From assembly GCF_000315445.1 (NCBI RefSeq), contig NZ_JH992961.1:1-38961 (forward strand): a DNA stretch of 38,961 nt. Reading direction: 5' to 3'. Positions 7,621-14,831 of the stretch are shown here, piece after piece (the first letter of the stretch is position 1; the number at the start of each line of letters is the position of its first letter). The notes beneath the pieces were generated by a model. It was given only the letters and a program-made list of their open reading frames with translations. It was not told where the DNA came from and searched no databases. The DNA comes from Alloiococcus otitis ATCC 51267. GTDB taxonomy: Bacteria > Bacillota > Bacilli > Lactobacillales > Carnobacteriaceae_A. The position numbers and the translations under genes were made by a program.

Positions 7621-9030
7621 ATGACAGTAGAAACAGTGGGCGTTAGCTTTTTGATTCTGGGGGTATTCTTACTTATCGGAAAGGCTATTCGCTACAAGGT
7701 GTCTTGGATCAGTAACCTCTTCTTACCGAGTTCCATTGTAGGGGGCTTTCTTGCCTTGATCGTCGGCCCGGGAGTACTCGGACCTTTATTGAACCGGTTT
7801 GTTAGCCCGGACTCATTCTTTGCTAACGGCCTGATCCCGGATTCGATCCTAGAAGTTTGGTCTGCCTTGCCAAGTATGTTTATTAATATTATATTTGCAT
7901 CTATCTTTTTGGGTAATGCAGTCCCTAGCGTCAAAAAAATATGGAAAATTGCCAGTCCTCAAATCTTAATGGGGCACGCAGTCTCCTGGGGTCAATACGT
8001 GATTGGGATGCTGTTGACCATCCTAGTTTTAACTCCTTTTTTCGGGATGAACCCCTTGGCAGGGGCTTTAATCGAGATTACCTTCGTCGGGGGTCACGGG
8101 ACGGCTGCCGGGATGGCCAATACCTTCTATGACTTGGGCTTTCCAGAAGGGGCAGATTTGTCACTAGGGCTAGCTACCATTGGTGTCTTGACCGGGGTAA
8201 TCGTTGGGATATTCTTGATTAATTACATGCAGCGTAAGGGACAAGCTAAGTATGTCGACGCGGAGGCAACCGACCAACGACGCGAGCAAATAGGGGAGTC
8301 CCATGGTTTGGATACTGAGCCAGAGGTCATTGAAGCCAAAGCCATTGAACCCCTGGCCTTCCACTTTGCTTTGATAGCCGCGGCCATTATCGGGGGTTAC
8401 CTCATCCTCCAGGCCTTGATCTTTTTGGAAACCCTGATAAGGGGAGAGGATGCTGATATGATTTTCTTCTCACTGGTTCCTTCTTTCCCTATTGCTATGA
8501 TTGCCGGTATGTTGATCCAGATGATTGCCAACAAACTTGGCTTTGCCAACTATATTGACCGAAGTATTATTAATAAGATTTCCGGTTTTGCCTTGGACAT
8601 TTTATTGGTATCCTCTTTAGCCACCTTGTCTCTCGACGTTATTGGTAATAACTTGATTCCATTTGTTTTACTATCACTTGTGGCTATTATCTTCAATATC
8701 ATTGCTGTCATGTTCCTCGCTCCCCGGCTCATCCCTGACTACTGGTTCGAGCGAGCCATGGGGGACTTTGGCCAAGCCACTGGGATGGCAGCAACGGGTA
8801 TCTTATTAATGAAGATAGCAGACCCCCAAGGGCAAACGCCAGCCATAGAAGGTTTTTCCTACAAGCAGATTTTGTTTGAGCCCTTCTGTGGTGGTGGACT
8901 GGTCACCTCAGCTTCCATGCCATTGATCTTAGCCTTTGGACCTGTCGCATTCTTAGTCATATCGATTGTTATGTTTGCCATATTCTTAATCCTTGGCTTT
9001 GCCAACTTTAAACGTTTGAAGCAGGCTTAA
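7621..9030 (+). CDS. gltS: Sodium/glutamate symporter, GltS family, second (intact) copy
   Basis: This 469-residue inner-membrane transporter imports glutamate with Na+. It shows the two-fold inverted-repeat design of the ESS/GltS family. GGHGTAAGM at residues 157-165 is the first re-entrant motif, and a related FGQATGMAATG lies in the second half. About ten to twelve hydrophobic segments are visible, with a hydrophilic central loop near residues 215-245 rich in Asp/Glu/Arg. The protein is somewhat longer than E. coli GltS (about 400), mainly through that loop. GGGAGG precedes the ATG. It is about 92 percent identical to the N-terminal 177 residues of copy one, while third codon positions have diverged widely. 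That indicates an old duplication kept under selection. Confidence 0.9.
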   Translation: MTVETVGVSFLILGVFLLIGKAIRYKVSWISNLFLPSSIVGGFLALIVGPGVLGPLLNRFVSPDSFFANGLIPDSILEVWSALPSMFINIIFASIFLGNAVPSVKKIWKIASPQILMGHAVSWGQYVIGMLLTILVLTPFFGMNPLAGALIEITFVGGHGTAAGMANTFYDLGFPEGADLSLGLATIGVLTGVIVGIFLINYMQRKGQAKYVDAEATDQRREQIGESHGLDTEPEVIEAKAIEPLAFHFALIAAAIIGGYLILQALIFLETLIRGEDADMIFFSLVPSFPIAMIAGMLIQMIANKLGFANYIDRSIINKISGFALDILLVSSLATLSLDVIGNNLIPFVLLSLVAIIFNIIAVMFLAPRLIPDYWFERAMGDFGQATGMAATGILLMKIADPQGQTPAIEGFSYKQILFEPFCGGGLVTSASMPLILAFGPVAFLVISIVMFAIFLILGFANFKRLKQA

Positions 9031-9039
9031 TAAAATCAA

Positions 9040-9066
9040 AAAAAGCGCCTCAATTGGGGCGTTTTT
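9040..9066 (+). terminator. Intrinsic terminator after second gltS copy
   Basis: CGCC (9046-9049) pairs with GGCG (9058-9061), extended by A-T pairs around a bulged G, and ends in TTTTT. It is a short, moderately convincing stem. Confidence 0.6.
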
Positions 9067-9439
9067 AATCTATATTTAATTAAAATTTAAACAAAAATAA
9101 TATTGTACTACTGTAACATATGTTGTAGAATTACTTAAATCAAATTAGTCGTTAAAATACTTTTTGGAGCAGTTGTAGATTTAATAAAAACGGACAAATA
9201 AACAACCAGCAATTATGTCAAACTTCACTGAACATTGAAACCGTTTTATTTGCTTGAATCTAATGCTTGTAAGGGATGGTGTAAAAGGGTATGAATAGAT
9301 TAGTTTTGAAGATTAAGACCGTTAAAGAAGACTTCCATATCATAAGTTACTATTTGAATCCTCAAAGGTATAAGAATGGAGATAGAAAGAAATTTCTAGA
9401 ATACACTTTTTTATAGTTAATTTTGAAAGGAAGATACTG
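9067..9439 (+). other. A+T-rich intergenic region with a 41-codon ORF and an inverted repeat
   Basis: No recognisable gene lies here. An ORF of 41 codons runs from ATG 9291 to TAG 9416 (MNRLVLKIKTVKED...), with only a weak GGG upstream; it resembles nothing I know and may be chance or a gene fragment. AATAAAAACGG (9183-9193) recurs inverted, with one base fewer, at 9241-9250. The 9440 gene has its own ribosome site (AAAGGAAG, 9426-9433). Its promoter probably lies in this stretch, but I cannot place it reliably. Confidence 0.3.
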
Positions 9440-10039
9440 ATGAAAAACAGAAAGTTACTAACAAGGCTTGTATCTATTTTAATGTTAATACTGATAATAT
9501 CAATTAATTCACCTGTGAATGCTGAAGTATTAAAGCCTGCTGAAGGAGGGACGCCAGCTTTAGAAGAGGAAAATCAATACGATGGTATTGCAGTTAGAAC
9601 AGCTCAAGGTAAAAATTTAAAGATTCCTGGAGGGAAAGGTACTCTCACCTCAAATGCATGGCGCTCGACTAGAGAGAGTTCTGTTGGAAATACCTATCAG
9701 TGGGATTATCAAGTTTCAGCTGTTTACAGTGGAAACAAAAAAGTAGAAAGTATTAAAACTTCTTGGTACGGAAAAGCTTCGCTAAGAAATTCAGCTTCTA
9801 TAAATCTCGGACTTAGTAATTCAGGCGCAACTGTTGGAGCAAGTTCAAGTTGGAAAAATACGACTACTCCAGTGAAATATTGGGAAAATACTAATGGTTC
9901 AAAAAGTTCGGATTATAGGAGTAATTTAATAGTAAGTCCAAGTAAAGATTATCGTTCAAATACAATAAGTTTAATGAATACCGCTAGAGTGAAACTAAAA
10001 GGCGATCCCAAACCCTATGTTGTTTCATCTGGGGTATAA
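9440..10039 (+). CDS. Secreted 199-residue protein, candidate bacteriocin/toxin of peptide locus 2
   Basis: It has a Sec signal peptide with a basic start (residues 2-9), a hydrophobic core (10-22) and VNA-E cleavage after residue 28. The mature protein has no cysteine. It starts with an acidic segment (EEEN near residue 43), then becomes rich in Ser, Asn, Gly, Thr, Lys and aromatic residues with alternating patterns typical of beta strands. A Ser/Ala/Gly-rich middle (INLGLSNSGATVGASSSW) lies near residues 121-138. I do not recognise the family. Codon choice (AGA, ATA, AAT, TTA) is A+T-richer than in neighbouring housekeeping genes, suggesting transfer. A terminator hairpin and then a lipoprotein/ATPase/permease operon follow on the same strand, so an exported antibacterial with dedicated immunity is a reasonable but unproven reading. 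Confidence 0.65.
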   Translation: MKNRKLLTRLVSILMLILIISINSPVNAEVLKPAEGGTPALEEENQYDGIAVRTAQGKNLKIPGGKGTLTSNAWRSTRESSVGNTYQWDYQVSAVYSGNKKVESIKTSWYGKASLRNSASINLGLSNSGATVGASSSWKNTTTPVKYWENTNGSKSSDYRSNLIVSPSKDYRSNTISLMNTARVKLKGDPKPYVVSSGV

Positions 10040-10050
10040 GCACACGATGT

Positions 10051-10085
10051 ATAGGACTCGATTAATCGGGTCCTATCTTTTTTTA
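10051..10085 (+). terminator. Intrinsic terminator/attenuator between secreted protein and lipoprotein-ABC operon
   Basis: ATAGGACTCG (10051-10060) pairs with CGGGTCCTAT (10067-10076) with one wobble and a 6-nt loop, followed by CTTTTTTT. It is placed exactly like the hairpin at 1017-1050 in locus 1. The next gene begins only 22 bp later without an obvious promoter of its own. Confidence 0.85.
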
Positions 10086-10106
10086 TAATGAAAGAGAGTG
10101 ACTAAG

Positions 10107-10961
10107 ATGAAAAAAATTGGCTATATTATCTGTTTCATGGTCTTTATTCTGGCAGGATGCAGCAAAACTATCGGAAAAAATGAAGAAGTCTTCTATAATC
10201 CCTATATTCAGAACTTGATCACCTATAATGGCCAATCAAAAGAAGTAGAACTGTGGGATCCAGCCGACAACCAATTGCAGTACCCTACTGGGGAAGCGGA
10301 TGTATATGTTGATGGAAATTCGCAAACAAACGAATTTATTTTAATGAAAATAGATAAATCGGAAATAACTGAGCTTTATGATTTTCCTAAAAATGAAGGG
10401 GTTTTCCCAATTGGTGAAAAAGATGGGACTATTTACTTTGTCCATTCCTTCTACCAAGAAGATGGGAAAGAATATCTCGATAAAAGAACTCTGTCAGCTC
10501 TAGACCTAAATACGAAAGAAGTAACCGATTATACCAATGCAGAGGGGCTAATCGACTACGGTGTAGTGGGCGATGAAGCGATTTATTATACTGTTTACGA
10601 TGATGACCAAGACTTGTATTCCTTAATGAAGATAAACTACAGTGATACGAGCCAAAGTCCAGAGACTATAAAAACAGGATTGCAGGACGGCATAGTCCTA
10701 CTAGACGGCCAAGAATTGTATTATTCAGATGGTAAAAAACTGATTTCTGACAACCATGAATTTAAAAAAGAATCGGTCAACTTTTTTTACCAAGGGTCAC
10801 TCTTTCAATTTTATTTAAATGAAGAAGGTAGCTTGAGTCTTAAAATGACAAACCCGAAAGATGACAGTGTTTACAGTGAAGAAGATATTGAAGGCATTCG
10901 TTTGGAAGATGACCAGGTTAAAATCTGCAAGCCAGGGCAAGTGATCAACCATGACTTATAA
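10107..10961 (+). CDS. Lipoprotein of peptide locus 2
   Basis: This is a 284-residue lipoprotein. A short basic start and hydrophobic core end in the lipobox ILAGC with Cys18 as the lipidated residue. The rest is hydrophilic and acidic, with repeated short Tyr/Asp-rich beta-like segments, possibly a propeller-like surface domain (weak inference). I prefer ATG 10107, 8 nt after GAGAG, over the GTG at 10098. The last 11 bases overlap the ATPase start. Membrane-anchored lipoproteins next to a MacB-type ABC transporter often serve as immunity proteins or as external partners of the pump. No family is recognised. Confidence 0.7.
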   Translation: MKKIGYIICFMVFILAGCSKTIGKNEEVFYNPYIQNLITYNGQSKEVELWDPADNQLQYPTGEADVYVDGNSQTNEFILMKIDKSEITELYDFPKNEGVFPIGEKDGTIYFVHSFYQEDGKEYLDKRTLSALDLNTKEVTDYTNAEGLIDYGVVGDEAIYYTVYDDDQDLYSLMKINYSDTSQSPETIKTGLQDGIVLLDGQELYYSDGKKLISDNHEFKKESVNFFYQGSLFQFYLNEEGSLSLKMTNPKDDSVYSEEDIEGIRLEDDQVKICKPGQVINHDL

Positions 10962-11565
10962 AGTAACACTAAAAAATTTAACAAAGAAGTTCGGTTCTCG
11001 CGTGATTTTAAGGGATTTAAACCTCAAATTTGACAAAGACCATATTTACCTGATTACAGGCAAAAATGGTTGTGGCAAGTCAACCTTGCTCAACATATTA
11101 TCCAAATATGATACAGATTATGAAGGAGACTATGAGTCGAATGGGCTTAGGATTGCCTATTTATTGCAAGATGATTTGTTATTTAGAAATTTAACCGTTG
11201 AGGACAACTTGAACCTGCAAATTATGGCAGAAGGAAAAGAGCCTGATCCTACCATGATTAAGATTCTAGCAGGCAAGTTGGGTTTGTTAGACCTTCTTGA
11301 CCGTAATGTTTCACAATTATCGGGAGGAGAAAAGAAAAAAGTTGCGATAGGGCAATTAATATTAAAAGAGGCTGACCTGGTTCTATTGGACGAGCCGACT
11401 GCCAATATTCAAAAAGAATACGCCCAGGATCTAATCGATTTTATCTATGAAGAATTTAAAGGAAAAATTCTGGTCATCGCTTCCCATGATAAATTAAAGG
11501 AACCCAGGGATAGAGAAATGATAAAAATAAAATTGGAAGATGGGATGGCCTATTATGGAATATAA
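10951..11565 (+). CDS. ABC transporter ATP-binding protein of peptide locus 2
   Basis: This 204-residue stand-alone ATPase has Walker A GKNGCGKST, the Q-loop in YLLQDD, signature LSGGEKKK, Walker B LVLLDEPTAN with the catalytic Glu, and the H-loop in ASHDK. Length and motif set match the small LolD/MacB-like ATPases, including the group linked to lactococcin-972-type bacteriocins. It overlaps the lipoprotein gene by 11 nt and the permease gene by 11 nt, implying coupled translation. It energises the FtsX-domain permease that follows. Confidence 0.88.
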   Translation: MTYKVTLKNLTKKFGSRVILRDLNLKFDKDHIYLITGKNGCGKSTLLNILSKYDTDYEGDYESNGLRIAYLLQDDLLFRNLTVEDNLNLQIMAEGKEPDPTMIKILAGKLGLLDLLDRNVSQLSGGEKKKVAIGQLILKEADLVLLDEPTANIQKEYAQDLIDFIYEEFKGKILVIASHDKLKEPRDREMIKIKLEDGMAYYGI

Positions 11566-12697
11566 AATATCAAAGATGATAGCCAATAAGAAAAAATATA
11601 TATTCCATATTATCATGGCCATCTTTATCCTGATTTCTGTCACCATTTCCATTGTAGCTTCCTTTGCTTTGTACCAGTATGATACCGCCAAGCAAAACTT
11701 TGTTGATAATCAATTTGCCAAAACTATTGAAATATCCTCTTACAATGAAGCAGGCAACCAGGTTAGAAAATTAAATGACAATGATATTGACAAGCTAGAA
11801 GAACTTCTGGATTCAAGCTATGAGAGTTATGAAATTACCGCTGAACACCTTATTCCCTTTGGGGTTCAGACAGCTAGTGGGGACGTGGTTTTTGTTAAGT
11901 CTTTTTCGGGTGACTTCTTCCTGAATGATTTAGTGACAGACAATCATTTAATGACCAAGAAAAAGGATAACAATTCGACTTTGACTCTTAGCCTCCCCGT
12001 CATAAAGACTGAGAATGGAGGCTATAGCTCCGACCAATCGATTAACCGGGAATACGACTTAGACCCTATCGAAGAAAGTTCTTTATTAAGCAATTACATC
12101 AAAGAAGACGAGCTTATTGCGTCTGAAGCAACTTTTAAAGAAATACTGGATACGATGTTTCCAGAGGAAGAATATGTCGATATTGAAAAATTGTATATTA
12201 CTGTTAATTCTGTTGAAGATGTCAGGAATGTAGCAGCTAGATTATCAAGTAATGACTATAATGTAAGCCATGCTTTTGAATACTATGATGATTTAGAGAC
12301 CAGTATAAGCAGATTAATCACTTTAAGTGTGCTAGTATTAGCTATCTTACTCATCTTTACGATTTGTTTCTTGACCGGATTATTTGAACTAATGTTGAAG
12401 AATTCCGTGGGGGATATCGCCATCTTGAAACATCTTGGGTACTCAAAAAGAAGGATCGGCAAGATTTACCTCTATCCAATGGTCGTCAGAAGTATTATTG
12501 CCTTTGTTATTATTGGTATAATTAATACCATTTTATACCTATTTGACATTATAAATACTTTCCAAAGTTTGATCATTTTCCAGCTTGTGATCAGCTTGGT
12601 GTGTGTCATTGCATTGGGAATTATGTTCATGAGAATTAGAAACTATGCAAGTAAAAATATCCTTTCACTAGTTAAAATCTACAAGGTAGAAGAGTGA
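11555..12697 (+). CDS. MacB/FtsX-type ABC permease of peptide locus 2
   Basis: This 380-residue protein has the MacB/FtsX layout. One N-terminal helix lies near residues 16-40, a long extracytoplasmic domain spans about 41-255, and three C-terminal helices follow (around 258-285, 310-335 and 340-365). A characteristic cytoplasmic loop, IAILKHLGYSKRRI, couples to the ATPase. I chose the ATG at 11555, which gives the same 11-nt overlap as the previous junction; an ATG at 11540 abuts GGAAG with no spacing. Such pumps work by mechanotransmission and typically expel peptides or confer resistance to them. With only one four-helix unit it should act as a homodimer. Confidence 0.8.
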   Translation: MEYKISKMIANKKKYIFHIIMAIFILISVTISIVASFALYQYDTAKQNFVDNQFAKTIEISSYNEAGNQVRKLNDNDIDKLEELLDSSYESYEITAEHLIPFGVQTASGDVVFVKSFSGDFFLNDLVTDNHLMTKKKDNNSTLTLSLPVIKTENGGYSSDQSINREYDLDPIEESSLLSNYIKEDELIASEATFKEILDTMFPEEEYVDIEKLYITVNSVEDVRNVAARLSSNDYNVSHAFEYYDDLETSISRLITLSVLVLAILLIFTICFLTGLFELMLKNSVGDIAILKHLGYSKRRIGKIYLYPMVVRSIIAFVIIGIINTILYLFDIINTFQSLIIFQLVISLVCVIALGIMFMRIRNYASKNILSLVKIYKVEE

Positions 12698-13021
12698 CAG
12701 GAAGTAGATTTTGCACTGTTATTGGAATGGATCTGTGGTGTTATTGAAACTTTAGTCATAGTCACCTAGTTTGGGGACAATATCTTGCTTGGTCAAAATT
12801 GACCGAATCGTTTGATATAGCTATTATCCACTGGGAGGGAACTGTCATAGTTACCTCTTTTTCTATTAATTGTTATCGTTTAGCTAGTTTTAAGCGAAAT
12901 AGGCTAATTTAGGTATAAAGAAAGCTCTCCTAATGATTTCCAAACTCCTTTTCATCTGGCAATCGTCATGTCAGCAATAAGGTTAAGATCGTGCTATAGT
13001 AGGGGTAGGAGGTAATAACTT
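12698..13021 (+). other. Intergenic region with operator-like symmetry
   Basis: No gene is seen in these 324 bases. GGTCAA-AA-TTGACC (12791-12804) is a symmetric operator-like site. GTCATAGTCACCT (near 12757) recurs as GTCATAGTTACCT (near 12847) about 90 bp on. TATAGT near 12996 followed by AGGAGG (13008-13013) probably serves the gene at 13022. No clear terminator follows the permease gene. Confidence 0.35.
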
Positions 13022-13558
13022 ATGTATAATGCAAATGGTGACAACCCCCAGCAGGGCTTTCAATGGGGACCCTTTTTACTGGGGATCTTGTACTTAGTTT
13101 TAGGGATTTTAGCCTTTAACAACCCTGTCATTTCGATTGTTTCTATTGCCTATGTCTTTGCTATTGGAGCTATTATTATTGGTTTATTTCAAATATTTGC
13201 CCGCCGCCGGATTAAACAGTTTTCGACTTACGATTCAACTGCCCTAGTGGTTCTAGGCGTCATCGATATTATTATCGGGGTTATTTTCTTTATTAATATT
13301 GCAACCGCCATCTTTGCCATCCACTTTCTTTTTGCCTTTTGGTTGATCATTGATTCAATTGGTGCTTTGGTTTCAGCTGGCCCAATTAAAGACTATTCCA
13401 AGGCTCAATATTGGTTAACTATTGTGGTCGCTATTATTGGTCTTGTCATTGGGATTGTTTTGATTTTTAACCCGGCAACTTCTTTCTTAACCATTGCCTT
13501 GTTGATCGGTATTTTCTTTACCCTGTTTGGCATCTTGAATATTGTCTATGCCTTTTAA
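13022..13558 (+). CDS. HdeD/DUF308-family membrane protein
   Basis: This 178-residue protein has six hydrophobic segments arranged as three helix pairs, each pair joined by a short basic turn (for example ARRRIKQF near residues 60-67). That is the pattern of DUF308/HdeD, a family linked to acid resistance in E. coli but otherwise of unknown mechanism. Repeated phrases such as LVLGILAF, VLGVIDIIIGVIFF and IGLVIGIVLIFNPATS show the internal repeat. AGGAGG lies 8 nt before the ATG. The gene is followed 45 bp later by a lipoprotein gene on the same strand. Confidence 0.82.
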   Translation: MYNANGDNPQQGFQWGPFLLGILYLVLGILAFNNPVISIVSIAYVFAIGAIIIGLFQIFARRRIKQFSTYDSTALVVLGVIDIIIGVIFFINIATAIFAIHFLFAFWLIIDSIGALVSAGPIKDYSKAQYWLTIVVAIIGLVIGIVLIFNPATSFLTIALLIGIFFTLFGILNIVYAF

Positions 13559-13603
13559 AATGTTTAAAGCCCAAAAGCAACTTTTTTCCAAGAGGAGGCA
13601 GTT

Positions 13604-14017
13604 ATGAAATTCGGAAAGAAGAGCCAACTTCCTTTCTTTTTAATCCTTAGTCTGACCTTAGTGGCTTGCGGAAATGCCAACAATCCTGAAGAAGACCCAG
13701 AACTGGAAGAGGCCAATTCAGAACCAGAAATAAGCCAGGAAGTCCCCATCCAAATTAGGGTCCAAGTCGATGGCCAGGACCAAGCAGACCTAAGTAAAAG
13801 CCTAGAACTTGAAGAAGAAGCAAGCTTAAGGGAAGTCATGGATGAGTACTACCAGATTAAAGAAGAAAATGGCTACCTTGTTGAATTAGAAGGAATTGAA
13901 CATGATCCTAGTAAGGACAAGTACTGGCTATTTTATGTGAACGATGAACTAGCTGAGTTCACCATGGATGAGTATATGCTTGACGCAAACGATCAGATTG
14001 ATTGGCGATTAGAATAA
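13604..14017 (+). CDS. DUF4430 lipoprotein
   Basis: This 137-residue lipoprotein has lipobox LVAC with Cys22. A short acidic, low-complexity spacer rich in Glu/Asn/Pro follows (residues 25-47). Then comes one compact domain with KYWLFYVNDELA and the closing pattern of Tyr-x-Leu ... Asp-x-Ile-x-Trp, which is the DUF4430 (transcobalamin-C-terminal-like) signature. In other Firmicutes this domain occurs on the cell surface near cobamide or vitamin uptake genes, so ligand binding is possible. No transporter is adjacent here. GAGGAGG precedes the ATG. Confidence 0.78.
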   Translation: MKFGKKSQLPFFLILSLTLVACGNANNPEEDPELEEANSEPEISQEVPIQIRVQVDGQDQADLSKSLELEEEASLREVMDEYYQIKEENGYLVELEGIEHDPSKDKYWLFYVNDELAEFTMDEYMLDANDQIDWRLE

Positions 14018-14046
14018 AACCACAAACATAAACGCGAAAGGTCAAA

Positions 14047-14080
14047 AAAACTGCCCTTGTCTTTAGACAGAGGGCAGTTC
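14047..14080. terminator. Bidirectional terminator between the DUF4430 and PfpI-like genes
   Basis: AACTGCCCT (14049-14057) pairs perfectly with AGGGCAGTT (14071-14079). The stem continues as TGTCT/AGACA across a bulged G. On the minus strand it is followed by T7, serving the convergent gene that stops at 14103. Confidence 0.85.
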
Positions 14081-14102
14081 ATTTCATATTGACTTGTTCT
14101 AC

Positions 14103-14618
14103 TTATTGTTCTAAAGCTTGAACAATACTTCTATTGAAGGCAGGAAGGTCATCTGGAGTCCGGCTAGTGATTAAGCCAGAATCATCAATGACGACTTCTT
14201 GGTCGATGAAGTTACCGCCAGCATTGCTGACATCAACGCCAACTTGCTTAACAGCGGTGGCGTCTTTGCCTTTTAAGACGTCAGCGTTAACCAAGAGTTG
14301 AGGTCCGTGGCAAATGGTAAAGATAGGTTTTTGTTGGTCAGCAAAATGACGGACAAAGTCGGTGAAACGTTGGTCTCCTCGTAATTTATCTGGAGAATAG
14401 CCTCCAGGAATTAAGAGGGCATCATAATCAGCTGGATTGACATCATCAATGCCTTCATCCAGTTGGCAAGTTTTTTCATCTGTCTTACCCTTAATTTCAC
14501 GTCCAGCTTGGTCACCGATTGCCACAACTTGGTGACCAGCTTCTTCTAAGGCTTGCTTGGGTGAGAAAAATTCAGAGTCTTCAAATAAGTCGGTAATTAG
14601 GGTAGCAACTTTTGCCAT
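14103..14618 (-). CDS. DJ-1/PfpI-family protein (YhbO/PfpI-like deglycase or protease)
   Basis: This 171-residue cytoplasmic protein has the class I glutamine-amidotransferase-like fold. Seen: LFEDSEFFSP at residues 11-20 with the conserved acidic residues, LIPGGYSP at 69-76, and the nucleophile elbow TICHGPQ with Cys103-His104. The C-terminal TSRTPDDLPAFN matches the SRxPxDL segment of PfpI. Members have been described as stress proteins acting on methylglyoxal-modified molecules, or as weak peptidases; which applies here is unknown. AAGGAGG lies upstream of the ATG. It is a monocistronic unit, divergent from nothing close upstream and ending in a shared terminator. Confidence 0.88.
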   Translation of the reverse strand: MAKVATLITDLFEDSEFFSPKQALEEAGHQVVAIGDQAGREIKGKTDEKTCQLDEGIDDVNPADYDALLIPGGYSPDKLRGDQRFTDFVRHFADQQKPIFTICHGPQLLVNADVLKGKDATAVKQVGVDVSNAGGNFIDQEVVIDDSGLITSRTPDDLPAFNRSIVQALEQ

Positions 14619-14831
14619 AATTGTGTCCTCCTTTACAATTCATACTAATCATAACAAATTTAGCAAGACTTGCAAGAATTTCACTTCATATCTACTAAAA
14701 TACGGTCAGCGACAAGCGGGCAGGGCTTCACATCTTTGGCTAGAATCGCTCCAGCTTGCTGGAGATTAGAGCACTAGTATTTGCTTGGAAGGATAGGTAG
14801 GTTAGTGGAGTAGGTAGGCAAAGGGGAACAA

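Noticed and set aside
14749-14764. CTCCAGC/GCTGGAG dyad as terminator of the Na/Pi transporter gene
   Set aside because: Only a 2-nt loop and no T-tract on either strand.
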